From positions 29,217,274 through 29,281,273 of the forward strand of contig OZ022257.1 of NCBI GenBank assembly GCA_963978905.1: 64,000 nucleotides of DNA, given 5' to 3'. Below, in pieces: positions 52,801 through 58,478 of the stretch. The notes beneath the pieces are model-generated. The model saw nothing but the letters and a program-made list of their open reading frames with translations. It was not told the origin of the DNA and searched no databases. A program made the position numbers and the translations under genes. Source of the stretch: Trichostrongylus colubriformis (Eukaryota > Nematoda > Chromadorea > Rhabditida > Trichostrongylidae). Numbering within the stretch: the first letter of the stretch is position 1; each line of letters starts with the position of its first letter.

Positions 52801-55173
52801 GGTCAAGTAAAATGTCGAGTTTGGCGTAGCAGAAGGGGTTTCAACATCGTTCTCCGCCTGAAGAAAATTCTACTGAGCAGAATGACTACAATAAATGAGT
52901 AAAAGAATGCATCCAATGGAAAAAAACCGACCGCAGTCAAGAACATTTGCTAAAGAAGGTTCTGCAACTTAGAGCTTAAACCTACCTCTCCGGACTACTC
53001 TTACACATCTAACCCAACTCGACCAACATTTCCCTGCCTGTCATACCACTTTCCCTCTCTGAAGAATTGCTGACGCAAAAGATTGCAGTCAAAATCTGTG
53101 CCTCTCAAGCTCCTGTTCCCATCACAGCTCGCTTGTACGCTGACCCATAGACCCACAACAGTTCATAGTTTATTTGAGACGAACTAACCGCTCTGATATC
53201 AATACCATTGGATTCACTATCTCCTTTGTTAGGATCATCACAGTTCAGAGTTGATGAATTGTCATCATCACCGACTGGTCCAAGGAGTTCCTCGATGAGA
53301 TTTTGAGCAGACTGTGAGGTCGATGGCGCACTGGTCAGTGGCGGAGTTTCAGATGACATAGAAATGATGCCCTACAATTGAGAGTTGTAATGACTGAACA
53401 ATTGCCACCGACTTTCCTCCATCACACCAGCGGAAAATGTACAAGTATGTATATCACTATAGCACCAGTACTTCTTGTTGATTACAGCATGACTTACATG
53501 AACGACATCATCCTCCTTCAACGTTCTAACACTTCGCAAGCGCGCTGCTTGCAGTACTTGCATCCAGTCATCTCGCACACGATTAGAGGAACATTCCAAC
53601 ACGAAATTGTCGTTACCGGATCTGAAGATTTGAACCGCAGTTAGACCTCGCGATTATGCGGCGTCGCACCTTCGCACGCGATACTACGACCATGAGATTG
53701 GGTAATGCCGTAAGTTCGCGTGCGGAGCCACGACAGCATAAAATCACAAAATCGCGAAATGAAGGACGGTGGCCTGAAAAAACAGGGCAGAAAGAACAAC
53801 ATGGCGCGATTCTCTTGGACTCTTTTTGAGACATTGAAAATAAGTCAAGCATTAGCGCACTGTGGACCGATTTACTGGTGTATTTCTGACTTTTTCATCT
53901 CATCTCTCTAAAACAATCGACAATCAATTGACAATCGACAATTGACGAACATGTCGTAAAATCGAGACTAATCCACAGTGTGCTGAAAGGCTAGAGAAAA
54001 AAAAACCAGATTGGCTAAAAAAGAGGCACAGCGCGAGAGACATACGTACAAACGTATAAGCTTCCATTCTTCAGTGAAACGTGTTTTTCAATCGCTACTC
54101 GCTCCATATAATAATGGTAAGAGTGGAAAAATCATCAAAGAAAGAGAAATAGAAAAGACTAAGGGGGAGAGAGAGATATCCAAACCTGCTGACTTCACAA
54201 GCACTCACAGTATATGAAATCGACCGGTCTCACGCGGGTCGTAAGTTAACGCCATACAAGCTAGTGGTATGCGTCCATCACATTTTAGAGAATCGTGATC
54301 CTTGTACCAGTAAAAATAAGGAGAAACGTTGTCTACAACGTACCAGTAACGACGGCGATTGAGCAAACCCATTGCTCTCATTTCTATCTGAAAAAAGACA
54401 GTTACTATCTTGCGAACTCATTGAATGCTTCTCGAAAACTTGCGGGTCAATCACTGTTAATTTGGGGGAATACGCAATATAGCGTAGGCTAGACCCTTCA
54501 TATTCCTTTTACTTTAATACAGAAAACCTTGAACGCTGGCACATGCTTCGAAAATGAGACGTGGCACATTTTGTACAAGCTTGTGTGTGTGATGCAATGG
54601 TGTGCATTAATCACATTTGCGATGCGATTTTGCTCTGTCGCATCTCCACACACGAAGTTGCGGCATTGCACAACCACAAGGCTGTAGTATTGCGTGCGAA
54701 AGCACGACGCCGCAAAATCGCAGAATCGCAAATTCTGACGGTGTCCCGATGGTATAAAACTGATAGATGCAGAATAATGAGCTGTGAGTGAAAGAACCTC
54801 AGGCAACAGTCGAAAAAAAGGTTCGAGAACACCAAACCCGATCCTCTCTGTATTTACATATTAAGGACTAATACGCGAAAATTTCAAGCAGCTGCTTCAT
54901 CTGGGAGTTGCCGATACAATCACTTATTCGAGGAGATCTCCGTTACAAAGTTCACACAACTTGCTCAGTTTGCAAATGTTTTGACATGAACTGGGTCGCT
55001 TCACTACGCAGTAATTTCCACTTTGGCCGTAGCTCTTTTGGTCAAGCAAGTCATATTTTTCCCAAAAATAGATCAACCATCATTTAACTCACCAAAGACA
55101 TGTATCCGGCTTTACACGTGCTGTCTTCAGCCCGTGGTGGGCATGGTAATGAGGGCGTAGACGACGATGACAT
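9245..55173 (-). CDS. tbc-2: TBC-2/TBC1D2 ortholog: PH, coiled-coil and Rab-GAP TBC domain protein, 20 exons, 924 aa
   Basis: Exons in transcript order: 55173-55093, 54387-54209, 53621-53498, 53371-53189, 52857-52537, 47636-47518, 47402-47268, 33509-33367, 25287-25129, 25041-24895, 23307-23186, 23040-22960, 21832-21684, 21598-21478, 18466-18335, 18245-18108, 13189-13016, 9795-9661, 9591-9514, 9298-9245. All junctions keep phase and total 924 codons plus stop, close to C. elegans TBC-2 at about 900 residues. Order: PH (about 22-115), Ser/Asp linker, coiled coil (about 270-570), TBC (about 625-880), short tail. The TBC arginine finger (IDLDLVRT, R695) and glutamine finger (GYCQ, Q732) are both present, so it should be an active GAP. 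In C. elegans TBC-2 inactivates Rab5 on endosomes; that role here is by orthology. Introns hold most of the window's transposons. Confidence 0.93.
9661..21832 (-). CDS. tbc-2: tbc-2 exons 13-18: TBC Rab-GAP domain
   Basis: Exon 13 (21832-21684): ALIRTGVPEAYRSRVWKG, the TBC entry motif. Exon 14 (21598-21478): LIQLAMKEKITELGNGYYSS. Exon 15 (18466-18335): IDLDLVRTL with the catalytic Arg, ending NHDTVIGYCQ with the catalytic Gln. Exon 16 (18245-18108): GLNRIAAVALLYLDEEDAFW and ELQPPNYY. Exon 17 (13189-13016): EKLPRFAAHL, SWFLTCFVDVMP and FDVFLYEGNK. Exon 18 (9795-9661): LFRFALAILK and the final helices. Every expected TBC motif is present in order, so no exon is missing. Exon 13 uses the donor GTTGGT, which is weak but forced by phase. 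Introns range from 85 bp to 4.9 kb. Confidence 0.93.
10670..11100 (+). repeat. AAAGGCAC-family repeat, partial copy
   Basis: Begins TTAAAGGCACCAGTGAGG and aligns closely with 24172-24600, sharing GAGTACATGTTCTC, ACGAACCTTCTACTT and GTTATGCGGCCGGGGGAGTC. Family members at 21850, 23851, 35903 and 41602 share the AAAGGCAC terminus. The right end of this copy was not located. Confidence 0.55.
11830..12270. mobile_element. Small TIR element with ACCGGAAGGGG ends, copy 1
   Basis: Left end TTTTAAGGGAACCGGAAGGG, right end CCCCCTTCCGGTGTCTC. The whole interval is an inverted paralog of 49708-50126, sharing GTTGTCCGCTGT and GGCGAGTTTGTGCAATGGCG. There is no coding capacity, so it looks like a MITE. 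Confidence 0.6.
12570..12655 (-). ncRNA. tRNA-like sequence with Pol III A and B boxes (tRNA pseudogene or SINE head)
   Basis: On the minus strand TGGCCGAATGGTAGCA resembles a class II tRNA A box, GGTTCGACTCC is a good B box, and TTTTTT follows within about 15 bp as a Pol III terminator. The acceptor and T stems do not pair, so this is not a functional tRNA by eye. Confidence 0.4.
12705..12960. repeat. Dispersed repeat, inverted copy of 20318-20605
   Basis: Shares CCTTATAAAATGCAACAAAC, CAAAGAGCTCACCATG and TGAATGCCGCAGCTAAA with the complement of 20318-20605. The two copies lie in different tbc-2 introns in opposite orientation. No coding content. Confidence 0.6.
13190..13733. other. tbc-2 intron 16, unique part
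   Basis: No repeat or exon recognised between the exon 17 acceptor and the Helitron-like element. Open frames here lack splice signals. Confidence 0.35.
13734..17180 (+). mobile_element. Helitron-like element with expanded 146-bp satellite, copy 2
   Basis: Left end TCCTACTCTATATAATTCGC, then a (TG)n run (13768-13798), the CTCGCGTCGCAGCAAAG block and about 18 tandem units between 13900 and 16560. The right part (16680-17180) aligns with 7880-8370 of copy 1. Its far right end is interrupted or bounded by a CCAGTTGG element at 17183. The element lies in sense to the window, in a tbc-2 intron. Copy 1 has only about six units, so the array has expanded here. Confidence 0.65.
14100..15990. repeat. 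146-bp satellite with higher-order organisation
   Basis: GAATCCGTTTCGCTTTTCGC recurs at 14399, 14545, 14691, 14837 and 14983, a period of exactly 146 bp. A variant unit (GGGATGGGGTGGGAACATTC, ending ACCCGCACTGATTACG) recurs at about 14600, 15040 and 15620, spaced 438 and 584 bp, that is three and four units. Neighbouring standard units carry GGGTGGAACAGGGACAC. The very low divergence between units points to recent block duplication. Confidence 0.85.
17183..17448. mobile_element. MITE with CCAGTTGGCTGGCGCACAC termini
   Basis: Left end CCAGTTGGCTGGCGCACACT and right end AGTGTGCGCCAGCCAACTGG are perfect inverted repeats of 20 bp, separated by about 226 bp. Partial relatives occur at 49480-49524 (right end) and 61980-62070 (left end). 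No coding content. Confidence 0.75.
17449..18107. other. tbc-2 intron 16, remainder
   Basis: Between the MITE and exon 16. I see only T-rich stretches (about 17725-17800) and no supported exon. Confidence 0.35.
19366..19652. mobile_element. MITE with GGGTGGGGGGAAATACGCC termini
   Basis: The left end GGGTGGGGGGAAATACGCCA (continuing AAAAATCGCG) is repeated inverted at 19623-19652 as a 30-bp TIR. The interior is C-rich with tandem GCCAC/CCTCC motifs. No coding capacity. Confidence 0.75.
20318..20605. repeat. Dispersed repeat, inverted copy of 12705-12960
   Basis: See the partner at 12705. Shared blocks include GTTTGTTGCATTTTATAAGG and AAGCTTTTGACCACTTCG. Confidence 0.6.
21850..22032. mobile_element. 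Palindromic AAAGGCAC-family MITE
   Basis: AAAGGCACATT at the left and ATGTGCCTTT at the right. The inner arms GTTGATGGGTGGAGTAA and GTTGACTCTCTATTGGT are repeated inverted, giving an almost complete 183-bp hairpin around a GC-rich loop. It lies 17 bp upstream of the tbc-2 exon 13 acceptor. Confidence 0.8.
22092..22944 (-). mobile_element. Internally deleted mariner element, copy 1
   Basis: TA-flanked, 853 bp, with perfect TIRs beginning TTAGGTTGGACGGGAAGTTC. On the minus strand the mariner transposase parts match copy 2 but are split by a frameshift (one A fewer in an A run near 22597), with further substitutions around 22375-22410. The first catalytic Asp region is absent in both copies, so the protein is inactive. 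The right end is 15 bp from tbc-2 exon 12. A hookworm mariner named bandit has been described; whether this is its derivative needs comparison. Confidence 0.9.
22960..25287 (-). CDS. tbc-2: tbc-2 exons 9-12: coiled coil, second half
   Basis: Exon 9 (25287-25129) contains ELRDLVEGYRAQNDFLNKEI. Exon 10 (25041-24895) contains HKMVRALEERERGWQKQFAE and KSRYLMVLNHF. Together they match the TBC1D2 segment with the pattern YQ-x-QNKFLNSEI followed by a K-YL-LL helix, which is the strongest family signature outside the PH and TBC domains. Exons 11 (23307-23186) and 12 (23040-22960) lead up to the TBC domain (TDALGFYLKG, LAAEYADKGAQCLEAANL). The acceptor for exon 9 must be the internal TTTTATAG rather than the nearby CTCAG to keep phase with exon 8. 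Confidence 0.9.
23851..24768. mobile_element. AAAGGCAC-family TIR element, composite
   Basis: The left end AAAGGCACATTCCAGAATTA and right end AAATGTGCCTTT delimit 918 bp within the intron between tbc-2 exons 10 and 11. An internal second AAAGGCACC terminus at 24174 begins the segment shared with 10670-11100, so two elements may be fused or nested. No transposase seen. Confidence 0.6.
25288..26047. other. tbc-2 intron 8, unique part
   Basis: No exon or repeat recognised. Minus-strand open frames at 25702-26029 lack splice signals and continue the coiled-coil chain in no phase. Confidence 0.35.
26048..28570. repeat. Dispersed repeat (about 1.5 kb) interrupted by a mariner insertion
   Basis: Segments 26048-27152 and 28053-28570 together align with 50812-52262, sharing GGGTTCGTATTTGGCCCGCT, GAGGTAGGCAGTGT, CATGCATGGCG and GTGGAGCGCACTACATGGCT. 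A short internal hairpin (CTCATTACTGAGATA) is duplicated near 26910-26960. A G homopolymer (28506-28518) recurs in both copies. Element class unknown. Confidence 0.7.
27153..28052 (+). mobile_element. Degenerate mariner element of a second family
   Basis: TA-flanked, exactly 900 bp, with termini TTAGGTTGTCCGGAAAGTTC and its inverted repeat at the right end. On the plus strand, after about 27760, the translation retains PSCSPDLAL, matching the mariner SPDLAPxD catalytic block, and a later FF...FYQLEIFRYAW-like segment; stops and frameshifts occur throughout. The TIRs differ from the 22092/62274 family. Confidence 0.75.
28571..29659. other. tbc-2 intron 8, mixed sequence
   Basis: At about 28775-28830 a stretch on the minus strand carries AGTTCGATCCCCACTGTG, a Pol III B-box-like string also found at 11385. 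I see no exon. A long minus open frame at 29127-29621 has no recognisable domain and no supporting splice sites. Confidence 0.35.
29660..31504. mobile_element. TIR element with GGAATCGTCCACGG ends, interrupted by a foldback element
   Basis: Left GGAATCGTCCACGG (29660-29673) and right CCGTGGACGATTCT (31491-31504). Without the inserted 30097-31474 segment it is 467 bp, similar to its 416-bp relative at 48971-49386. Confidence 0.65.
30097..31474. mobile_element. 1.38-kb foldback element with eight internal hairpins
   Basis: Ends TTGGGTTGGGGAATAAGTCC and its inverted repeat. The left flank is TA, the right flank CA, so the target duplication is either mutated or not TA. The left half (30097-30770) is repeated inverted in the right half (30800-31474) around a short loop, making a near-complete giant hairpin. 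Each arm carries four small hairpins with TAGAGC/GCTCTA stems. No open frame spans both arms, and no transposase is encoded. Confidence 0.85.
31510..32290. repeat. Dispersed repeat with GTGGGCGGAGC motifs, copy 1
   Basis: Aligns with 48260-48960. Within it, a unit containing CAAGTT, TCAGACG and CAAACTTGAAG or CAAACGTCGG recurs about 570 bp apart (31620 and 32190). No coding content recognised. Confidence 0.5.
32291..32762. other. tbc-2 intron 8, unique part
   Basis: No exon or repeat recognised. Confidence 0.35.
32763..33264. mobile_element. Non-autonomous Tc1-like TIR element
   Basis: TA-flanked, 502 bp. The left end CAGTAGCGGTCAAAAATATA continues TGCGGTT, and the right end is its inverted repeat. 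Starting with CAGT and flanked by TA is typical of Tc1-family termini. No transposase remains. Confidence 0.8.
33367..47636 (-). CDS. tbc-2: tbc-2 exons 6-8: coiled coil, first half
   Basis: Exon 6 (47636-47518) reads RCVELEDVNAALKETVDKL. Exon 7 (47402-47268) reads LLLAKETEITDLQLSNNQRC followed by RQLRELQAEIR. Exon 8 (33509-33367) reads AQIIELNESVDVLRGNLRKK then EEMLMNLCEE. All have clear heptad-like hydrophobic spacing. The donors are GTGAGT, GTGAGT and GTAGGT. The gap between exons 7 and 8 is the 13.8-kb intron that holds the nested plus-strand genes. Confidence 0.85.
33510..34520. other. tbc-2 intron 7, start of the nested-gene region
   Basis: No repeat or confident exon recognised. An upstream exon for the candidate membrane protein at 34521 should lie here if that model is right, but I could not identify it. 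Confidence 0.3.
34521..34861 (+). CDS. Candidate single-pass membrane protein, two exons, nested in tbc-2 intron 7
   Basis: Exon 34521-34569 (EKESELEHQDFSERR) joins in phase across a 60-bp intron (GTGATC...CTAGCAG) to 34630-34861. The second exon gives YLQPRERS, then the hydrophobic run LVIVVLCGIFILGVLVFLFI, then MRTERWHISSDLLG, and stops after ATTLDDFT. A charged N-terminal tail with Arg before one membrane segment suggests a type II protein. I do not recognise a family. No start codon was found, so a further 5' exon is needed. A 175-codon open frame overlaps on the other strand and is the main alternative. Confidence 0.35.
35191..44042 (+). CDS. Candidate secreted Ser-rich protein with repeated GCxTC motifs, nested in a tbc-2 intron
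   Basis: Proposed exon 1 (35191-35255) is MPCRVFVALLSIAAVLDASI plus one residue, a clean signal peptide followed by donor ATCAG/GTAATT. Exon 2 starts at 42875 after the strong acceptor CATTTTCTTTGCAG and runs 388 codons to 44042. The two join in phase (AG+G). The mature protein is Ser-, Tyr- and Thr-rich with evenly scattered short cysteine motifs: NCLSCSF, LSCTSC, TGCTTCS and SGCSTCS. A Pro run (QPPPLPPTD) precedes the last motif. I recognise no family. Low-complexity secreted proteins of this kind occur in nematode cuticle and secretions, but that is only analogy. The 7.6-kb intron is inferred from phase alone; exon 2 is much better supported than exon 1. Confidence 0.5.
35256..36962. other. 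Nested-gene intron, repeat at 35903-36420
   Basis: The segment from 35903 (AAGGCACATTCCAGGGCTAC) aligns in part with the AAAGGCAC family at 23851 and 41602. No exon recognised. Confidence 0.4.
36963..37157 (+). CDS. Candidate terminal exon, 64 codons, Cys-containing
   Basis: After the acceptor TTTCTCGTACAG, one frame stays open for 64 codons to TGA at 37155: ILSNFDRSGRADAFAWIGCR, then YGSGCRTIHCMEASVYGGKI and LLSNALDNLYS. It contains four cysteines. It needs one leftover base from the previous exon, so it does not fit the signal-peptide exon at 35191. Another frame (37000-37398) is open over the same bases. No family recognised. Confidence 0.25.
   Translation, partial: SFSPRTTSILSNFDRSGRADAFAWIGCRFYGSGCRTIHCMEASVYGGKIRCAALLSNALDNLYS
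37158..41601. other. tbc-2 intron 7, no gene recognised
   Basis: Contains inverted repeat arms at 39014-39105 and 39630-39735, related to the element at 59030. A poly-T run lies at about 38322. Short open frames occur on both strands without splice support. Confidence 0.35.
39014..39735. repeat. Degenerate inverted repeat related to 59030-59940
   Basis: The left arm (TCAGTCTGGCCGTTCTCAAT, GAGGTGCGCAT) is complementary to the right arm (ATGTGCACCTCATTGAGAAC, GACCAAGCTGAC). CGCAAATTCGGAAAGCAGAT matches CGCAAATTTGGAAGGCAGAT in the 59030 element, so the two share ancestry. Confidence 0.5.
41602..42095. mobile_element. AAAGGCAC-family TIR element, about 494 bp
   Basis: Left TTAAAGGCACTTTCCGCGAT and right GCGGAGAGTGCCTTTAA form the inverted termini. 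The interior includes a GC-rich block (41930-42070). No coding content. Confidence 0.7.
42335..42538. repeat. 102-bp tandem duplication
   Basis: The segment starting TATCAGCCATAAATAAAAGT at 42335 recurs at 42437 with one or two differences. 102 bp is 34 codons, and the frame is open through both units on both strands. I have no evidence that it is translated. Confidence 0.8.
42875..44042 (+). CDS. Main exon of the Ser-rich GCxTC-motif protein
   Basis: This is the longest single open frame in the window. Serine is encoded by all six codons with no simple nucleotide repeat behind it, which argues for selection at the protein level rather than a microsatellite. The motif pairs are about 40-110 residues apart. 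The frame is open for a further 74 bp upstream of the acceptor, so a GTG or ATG start at 42801 or 42807 is the alternative to splicing. Confidence 0.65.
44043..47267. other. 3' flank of the nested gene and rest of tbc-2 intron 7
   Basis: AATAAA-like strings at about 44810 and 44848 could serve the nested plus-strand gene. At about 46120-46320 the plus strand reads open-frame fragments (NNELAETVNTFHIAYRGRLK) broken by stops, possibly an old transposon remnant that I cannot assign. Confidence 0.35.
48260..48960. repeat. Dispersed repeat with GTGGGCGGAGC motifs, copy 2
   Basis: Paralog of 31510-32290, sharing TTCCGTTTTCAGAC, ATGACCCAAACGT and GATGGGGACAAGT. Two diverged internal units lie at about 48460 and 48720. 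Confidence 0.5.
48971..49386. mobile_element. TIR element with GGAGTCGTCCACGG ends
   Basis: Left GGAGTCGTCCACGG (48971-48984), right CCGTGGACAATTCC (49373-49386). An inner palindrome uses CTTGGCCGGGTGGGCG and its complement near 49098 and 49245. It is the intact relative of the interrupted element at 29660. Confidence 0.7.
49708..50126. mobile_element. Small TIR element with ACCGGAAGGGG ends, copy 2
   Basis: TTAAAGACACCGGAAGGGGG at the left and CCATCCGATTCCTTAAAG at the right. Inverted paralog of 11830-12270. Confidence 0.6.
50812..52262. repeat. Dispersed repeat, copy without mariner insertion
   Basis: Paralog of 26048-28570. The position equivalent to the 27153 insertion reads GAGGAAGTTATGAGGAAAAC without an element. 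A G run (52185-52194) sits where copy 1 has one too. Confidence 0.7.
52537..53371 (-). CDS. tbc-2: tbc-2 exons 4-5: acidic Ser-rich linker and start of coiled coil
   Basis: Exon 4 (53371-53189) is low complexity and acidic (SSETPPLTSAPSTSQSAQN, GPVGDDDNSST). Exon 5 (52857-52537, 107 codons) continues with FYLTTNGELNEHSM and turns into a charged helix (VPKRALEEVRRSVRLKRDCE). The frame is open and phase-consistent through both, with acceptors TTGTAG and CTTCAG. This region is not conserved in sequence with vertebrate TBC1D2, so it rests on continuity rather than homology. Exon 5 could be split by a small intron, though nothing requires it. Confidence 0.75.
53498..55173 (-). CDS. tbc-2: tbc-2 exons 1-3: start and PH domain
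   Basis: Exon 1 (55173-55093) starts MSSSSTPSLP and ends CKAGYMSL, the first PH strand. Exon 2 (54387-54209) encodes MGLLNRRRYWYVVDN, YFYWYKDHDS and DGRIPLACM, the usual RRWF...YYYKD...G-I-L pattern of a PH domain. Exon 3 (53621-53498) gives GNDNFVLECSSNRVRDDWMQ VLQAAR, the last strands and the C-terminal helix with its invariant Trp. Donors are GTGAGT, GTGAGT and GTAAGT. The start was chosen as the first in-frame ATG after the acceptor at 55197 (TGCTAG), which could be a trans-splice site because an in-frame 5' leader of 23 bp precedes the ATG. PH domains bind phosphoinositides or small GTPases; the ligand cannot be read here. Confidence 0.9.
53640..54740. repeat. Small palindromic elements in tbc-2 introns 1-2
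   Basis: 53648-53765 and 54612-54735 are related GCGATTTTGxGxCGTCG-type imperfect hairpins, each about 120 bp. They share GCGTGCG, GTTGCGGCATTG-like and AAAATCGC motifs. Confidence 0.45.
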
Positions 55174-55464
55174 TATCTCGATGTCGTCCGCGGAACCTAG
55201 CATTCAAAATTAGATGGAGACAGCAAAGTTTTCAAGAAGGGGAGACCTGAAAGAGAAGAATTGCTTATTTTTCATGAGAAAAAGGAAGAGAATGATTCAA
55301 ATAAAGATCGATTGACATGAAAAGGAATGATTTGAACATACCAACAAGACTACATTCTTTGACGCCATAGATATATTCACCTCTTAATACACAGAAATTG
55401 GGAACACTTCTTGATTTAAACTGCGCGAAAAATGCACCTAATCTCCACCAGCAGCTATACAATA

Positions 55465-55619
55465 GATATCGGGGGTCAAATCAAGTCGGGGATGAGACGT
55501 AAACTTTGCGTCAAATTTTCACCGACGTCAAAGCTCTTTCCCTCCCTAGGCTTAGGCTAAAGCAGATGGAACCTATGCTTTGACAGATGCTTTCTCCCGA
55601 CTTGATTTGACCCGATATC
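55465..55619. mobile_element. 155-bp palindromic MITE
   Basis: Left GATATCGGGGGTCAAATCAA, continuing GTCGGG; right CCCGACTTGATTTGACCCGA, continuing TATC. There is a short pyrimidine-rich centre. It lies about 270 bp upstream of tbc-2 exon 1. Confidence 0.75.
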
Positions 55620-55790
55620 GGTGAAATAAGTAGAAGTATGAATAGCTCGGTGAAGGAGAACTGTCTGATTCGAGAATGCTGTGAGAAATGCTTACTGAGC
55701 AAAAAATAATGGTGAGGTAGAGAAAGGAAGATTATTTGCCAACGAACATGTGATGGTTTCTCTTTTGAATTATCGACAATCTAAGCTTAA

Positions 55791-56453
55791 GGGCACTATT
55801 CAACTACCACTACCCCAGATACCCCGGGTTGGTCAAAAGGATAATTCTCGCTAACTATGCCTAGAGGGGGAGGGGTTATTTGGGGTGCCGATCACGATTA
55901 TGACATCCGTTTTGAGCGTCGACGCCAATTTTGTGTAACCGCACCACGTTGCTGTCGCTATGTTCCATTACAGTGCTAATATATAATAGTAGGGGCACCA
56001 CACTGATTCCGCAAGTTTTGCCTAAGCTTCAAGAAAGAAGAGAACCTTTCCTTCTCTGAGGCTCAGGCGAAAATATACACTTGAGTGGCAATATGGCTGT
56101 AGTAAAGTATCAAGTGAATGACGACAGCGGAATGGACGCTGTCACAAGCACTGCAGCAAAAACGAATAGGACCGGTGCAGTCTGGAAAGGCGCTAAAAAC
56201 GGCGCTTACGCTGGAACCAATGGCATATTCGTTTTCAGCACCCCAAATAACCTCCTGCGCAAAGCTTCAGCGACTTTGGCGGAAACGAGTTGTTGCACCA
56301 GTTTGGTGCAATTGCACCAAATTGGCGCCAGCATCAAGAACGGATGTCGTATTCGTGATCAGCACCCCGAATAACCTCTGTGGGCGAAGTTTCAGCGCAA
56401 ATTATTTTTAACCAACTCGCAGTATCTGGGATAGTGATAGTTGAATAGTTCCA
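55791..56453. mobile_element. TIR element with GGGCACTATTCAACTACCAC ends
   Basis: The right end GTGATAGTTGAATAGTTCC is the inverted repeat of the left, and CCAGATAC/GTATCTGG extends it. Inside, a unit around GGCGCTAAAAACGGCG and CAGCACCCCAAATAACCTC is repeated once, diverged. Confidence 0.65.
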
Positions 56454-56858
56454 GCATAAGCATGATCATACTCTATATATCATTGAATGAACGCAGATGA
56501 GGTTCGCGATGGAGAACAAAAGCTGAGGGTCAGGCAAAGTGGGAGGGGAGGGGGAACGCAACTTCTTACCGAGGTCGAAGCTTCTTCCAGGGGAGGAGGG
56601 AAAGGAGCTTCGACGTCAGTGGAAATTTGCGTCACTCCCCCCTTTAATTGACCCACATTAGAGAAGCCATATTCGGCCGTCAGCATAATAGTTTTCACAT
56701 GACAGTATTAAGAACATGTTAGTCCATCAGACAGGGATCCTATCAACCGGGCTGGCCGTTGAATCAGGGGGAGAACGCGCTCCAGTTGTGACGCCTTGCC
56801 CCATGTCGGTATTTTGTGGAGGCGCCCACTGAATCTCCAGGGGAGACGGGAGACAGTC

Positions 56859-57065
56859 GTTTGGCGCGGCCCCTTGGAGCTAATTTGCCAATGGGCACTG
56901 CCAGAACTCCTCCCCTAAAAAGGCTTAGGTAAATCTGGGAGAGTCCAGACGGCCCATGCGCCCCATTGGCAAATTAGCTGCAAGGGCCGCGCCAAACGAC
57001 ATACACCCGGGGAGACGGATGTTTGGCGCGGCCCCTTGCAGCTAATTTGCCAATGGGGCACATGG
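56859..57065. repeat. Three copies of a GC-rich block, two direct and one inverted
   Basis: TTTGGCGCGGCCCCTTGCAG, continuing CTAATTTGCCAATGGG, occurs at 56859 and 57021 in direct and at 56961-57000 in inverted orientation. The inverted middle copy can pair with either flank. Confidence 0.75.
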
Positions 57066-57514
57066 ACCGTAACTGCCACCCCAACACTGGCCATTCGATG
57101 CATCTTCTGCGTAGGGCAACTAGTCCACACCACCGAACTGTCAGATTTACGTGAGTTGTAATTTCCACAGAAAGGACTTTATTAAAGAAGCACTGCAAAT
57201 TACTGAGAGGAAGTTCGTATCACAACTCCTAAATGATTGCAATACAACTAACCCGGAGTAAACAAGTAGTGTTTCCCATTGTTGAAAATGTACTGGCGAC
57301 GAAAAAAGTCGAAAGCGGTTAAAAATTGCCAGAGTCAGCGCTTCGTTCGCCAGTGTAATAAAACGAGGTTTGTAAAAGTCAGTAGTCTGCAGTTTTTTTA
57401 AGGAAGTCTTTTGTGTGGCAATTATCAACTACGAACATATGGGGGGTCGGTGATGTGAACGAGTTATCCGTTGCAGGGGATGCGTTGAATGGCTGGTGTT
57501 AGGGTGGCAGCAAC

Positions 57515-58181
57515 AACGGATTTGACGACATTTGCCTTCTCATGCTCCTTATCGAATCTTATCAACCATTGTCAATTTGGATAACCCATGATTAATGTCC
57601 CTGGCCCACCCTGCTTAACACTCATGATTTCAGCACTCTTGGATCAACGCGAAAGGCGAAACGGATTTGACGACATTTGCCTTCTCATGCTCCTTATCGA
57701 ATCTTATCAACCATTATCATTTTTGATCACCCACCACTAACGTCTCTGACCCACCCTGCTTAACACTCATGAGTGTCAGCGCTCTTGGATCAACGCGAAA
57801 GGCGAAACGGATTTGACGACATTTGCCTTCTCATGCTCTTTATCGAATCTTATCAACCATTATCAATTTGGATCACCCACCATCAATGTCCCTGGCCCAC
57901 CCTGCTTAACACTCATGAATGTCAGCGCTCTTGGATTAACGCGAAAGGCGAAACTGGTTTGCCGACATTTGACTTCCGAGGCCCCTTATCAGCTCTTATC
58001 AGCTGCTATCACTTTCGGTCCACCATCGCTGGGGTTCCCTTGGCAGCCCCTATATCACTTGTAAAATTCAGCGTCCGAGCTTTGCTGCGACGCGAGATAT
58101 GAATTTCGTGGCAGACAGACGGAAACACGGACAAACACACACACACAGACAGACATACTAAGCGAATTATATATAGTAGGA
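57515..58181 (-). mobile_element. Helitron-like satellite element, copy 3, truncated
   Basis: Inverted relative to copies 1 and 2. On the minus strand it starts TCCTACTATATATAATTCGC at 58181, followed by the TG run and CTCGCGTCGCAGCAAAG, then about three 145-146-bp units ending near 57515. The unique right part is missing. Confidence 0.65.
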
Positions 58182-58232
58182 TAGGATAGCAACGATGCCG
58201 ACGTTCATGAAAGCAGAACTTGGAGACGATTA

Positions 58233-58238
58233 TTTATT
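58233..58238 (-). terminator. Candidate polyadenylation signal of the coiled-coil gene
   Basis: AATAAA on the minus strand about 240 bp after the stop codon at 58479. Position is plausible; use is not shown. Confidence 0.35.
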
Positions 58239-58478
58239 ACACTTCAAACAACATGATCTAAGCTAGATGCTGGATACCGAACATTGTCTCGATTAAACTT
58301 CAGTCGCAAATACAATGTATGAAATACAGAGTCGACAGGCATAGTTTTGCCTACCAACGCCAGGAACTCGATTGAGCGTACAGTTGTCTTGTGCCATCGT
58401 ATCAACGAATTCAAGGTTAAATCGTTGCTCACAGACCTGGAAGGGTTCATAGCTCTGATTCAATTCGAAGTATGAAGA

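Larger units (their letters stand above)
55197..58478. other. Intergenic region between tbc-2 and the coiled-coil gene
   Basis: It holds TIR elements at 55465 and 55791, a triplicated GGCGCGGCCCCTT block at 56859-57065, and the Helitron-like fragment at 57515. The tbc-2 promoter, if not trans-spliced from upstream, should lie here. I cannot identify promoter motifs. Confidence 0.4.
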
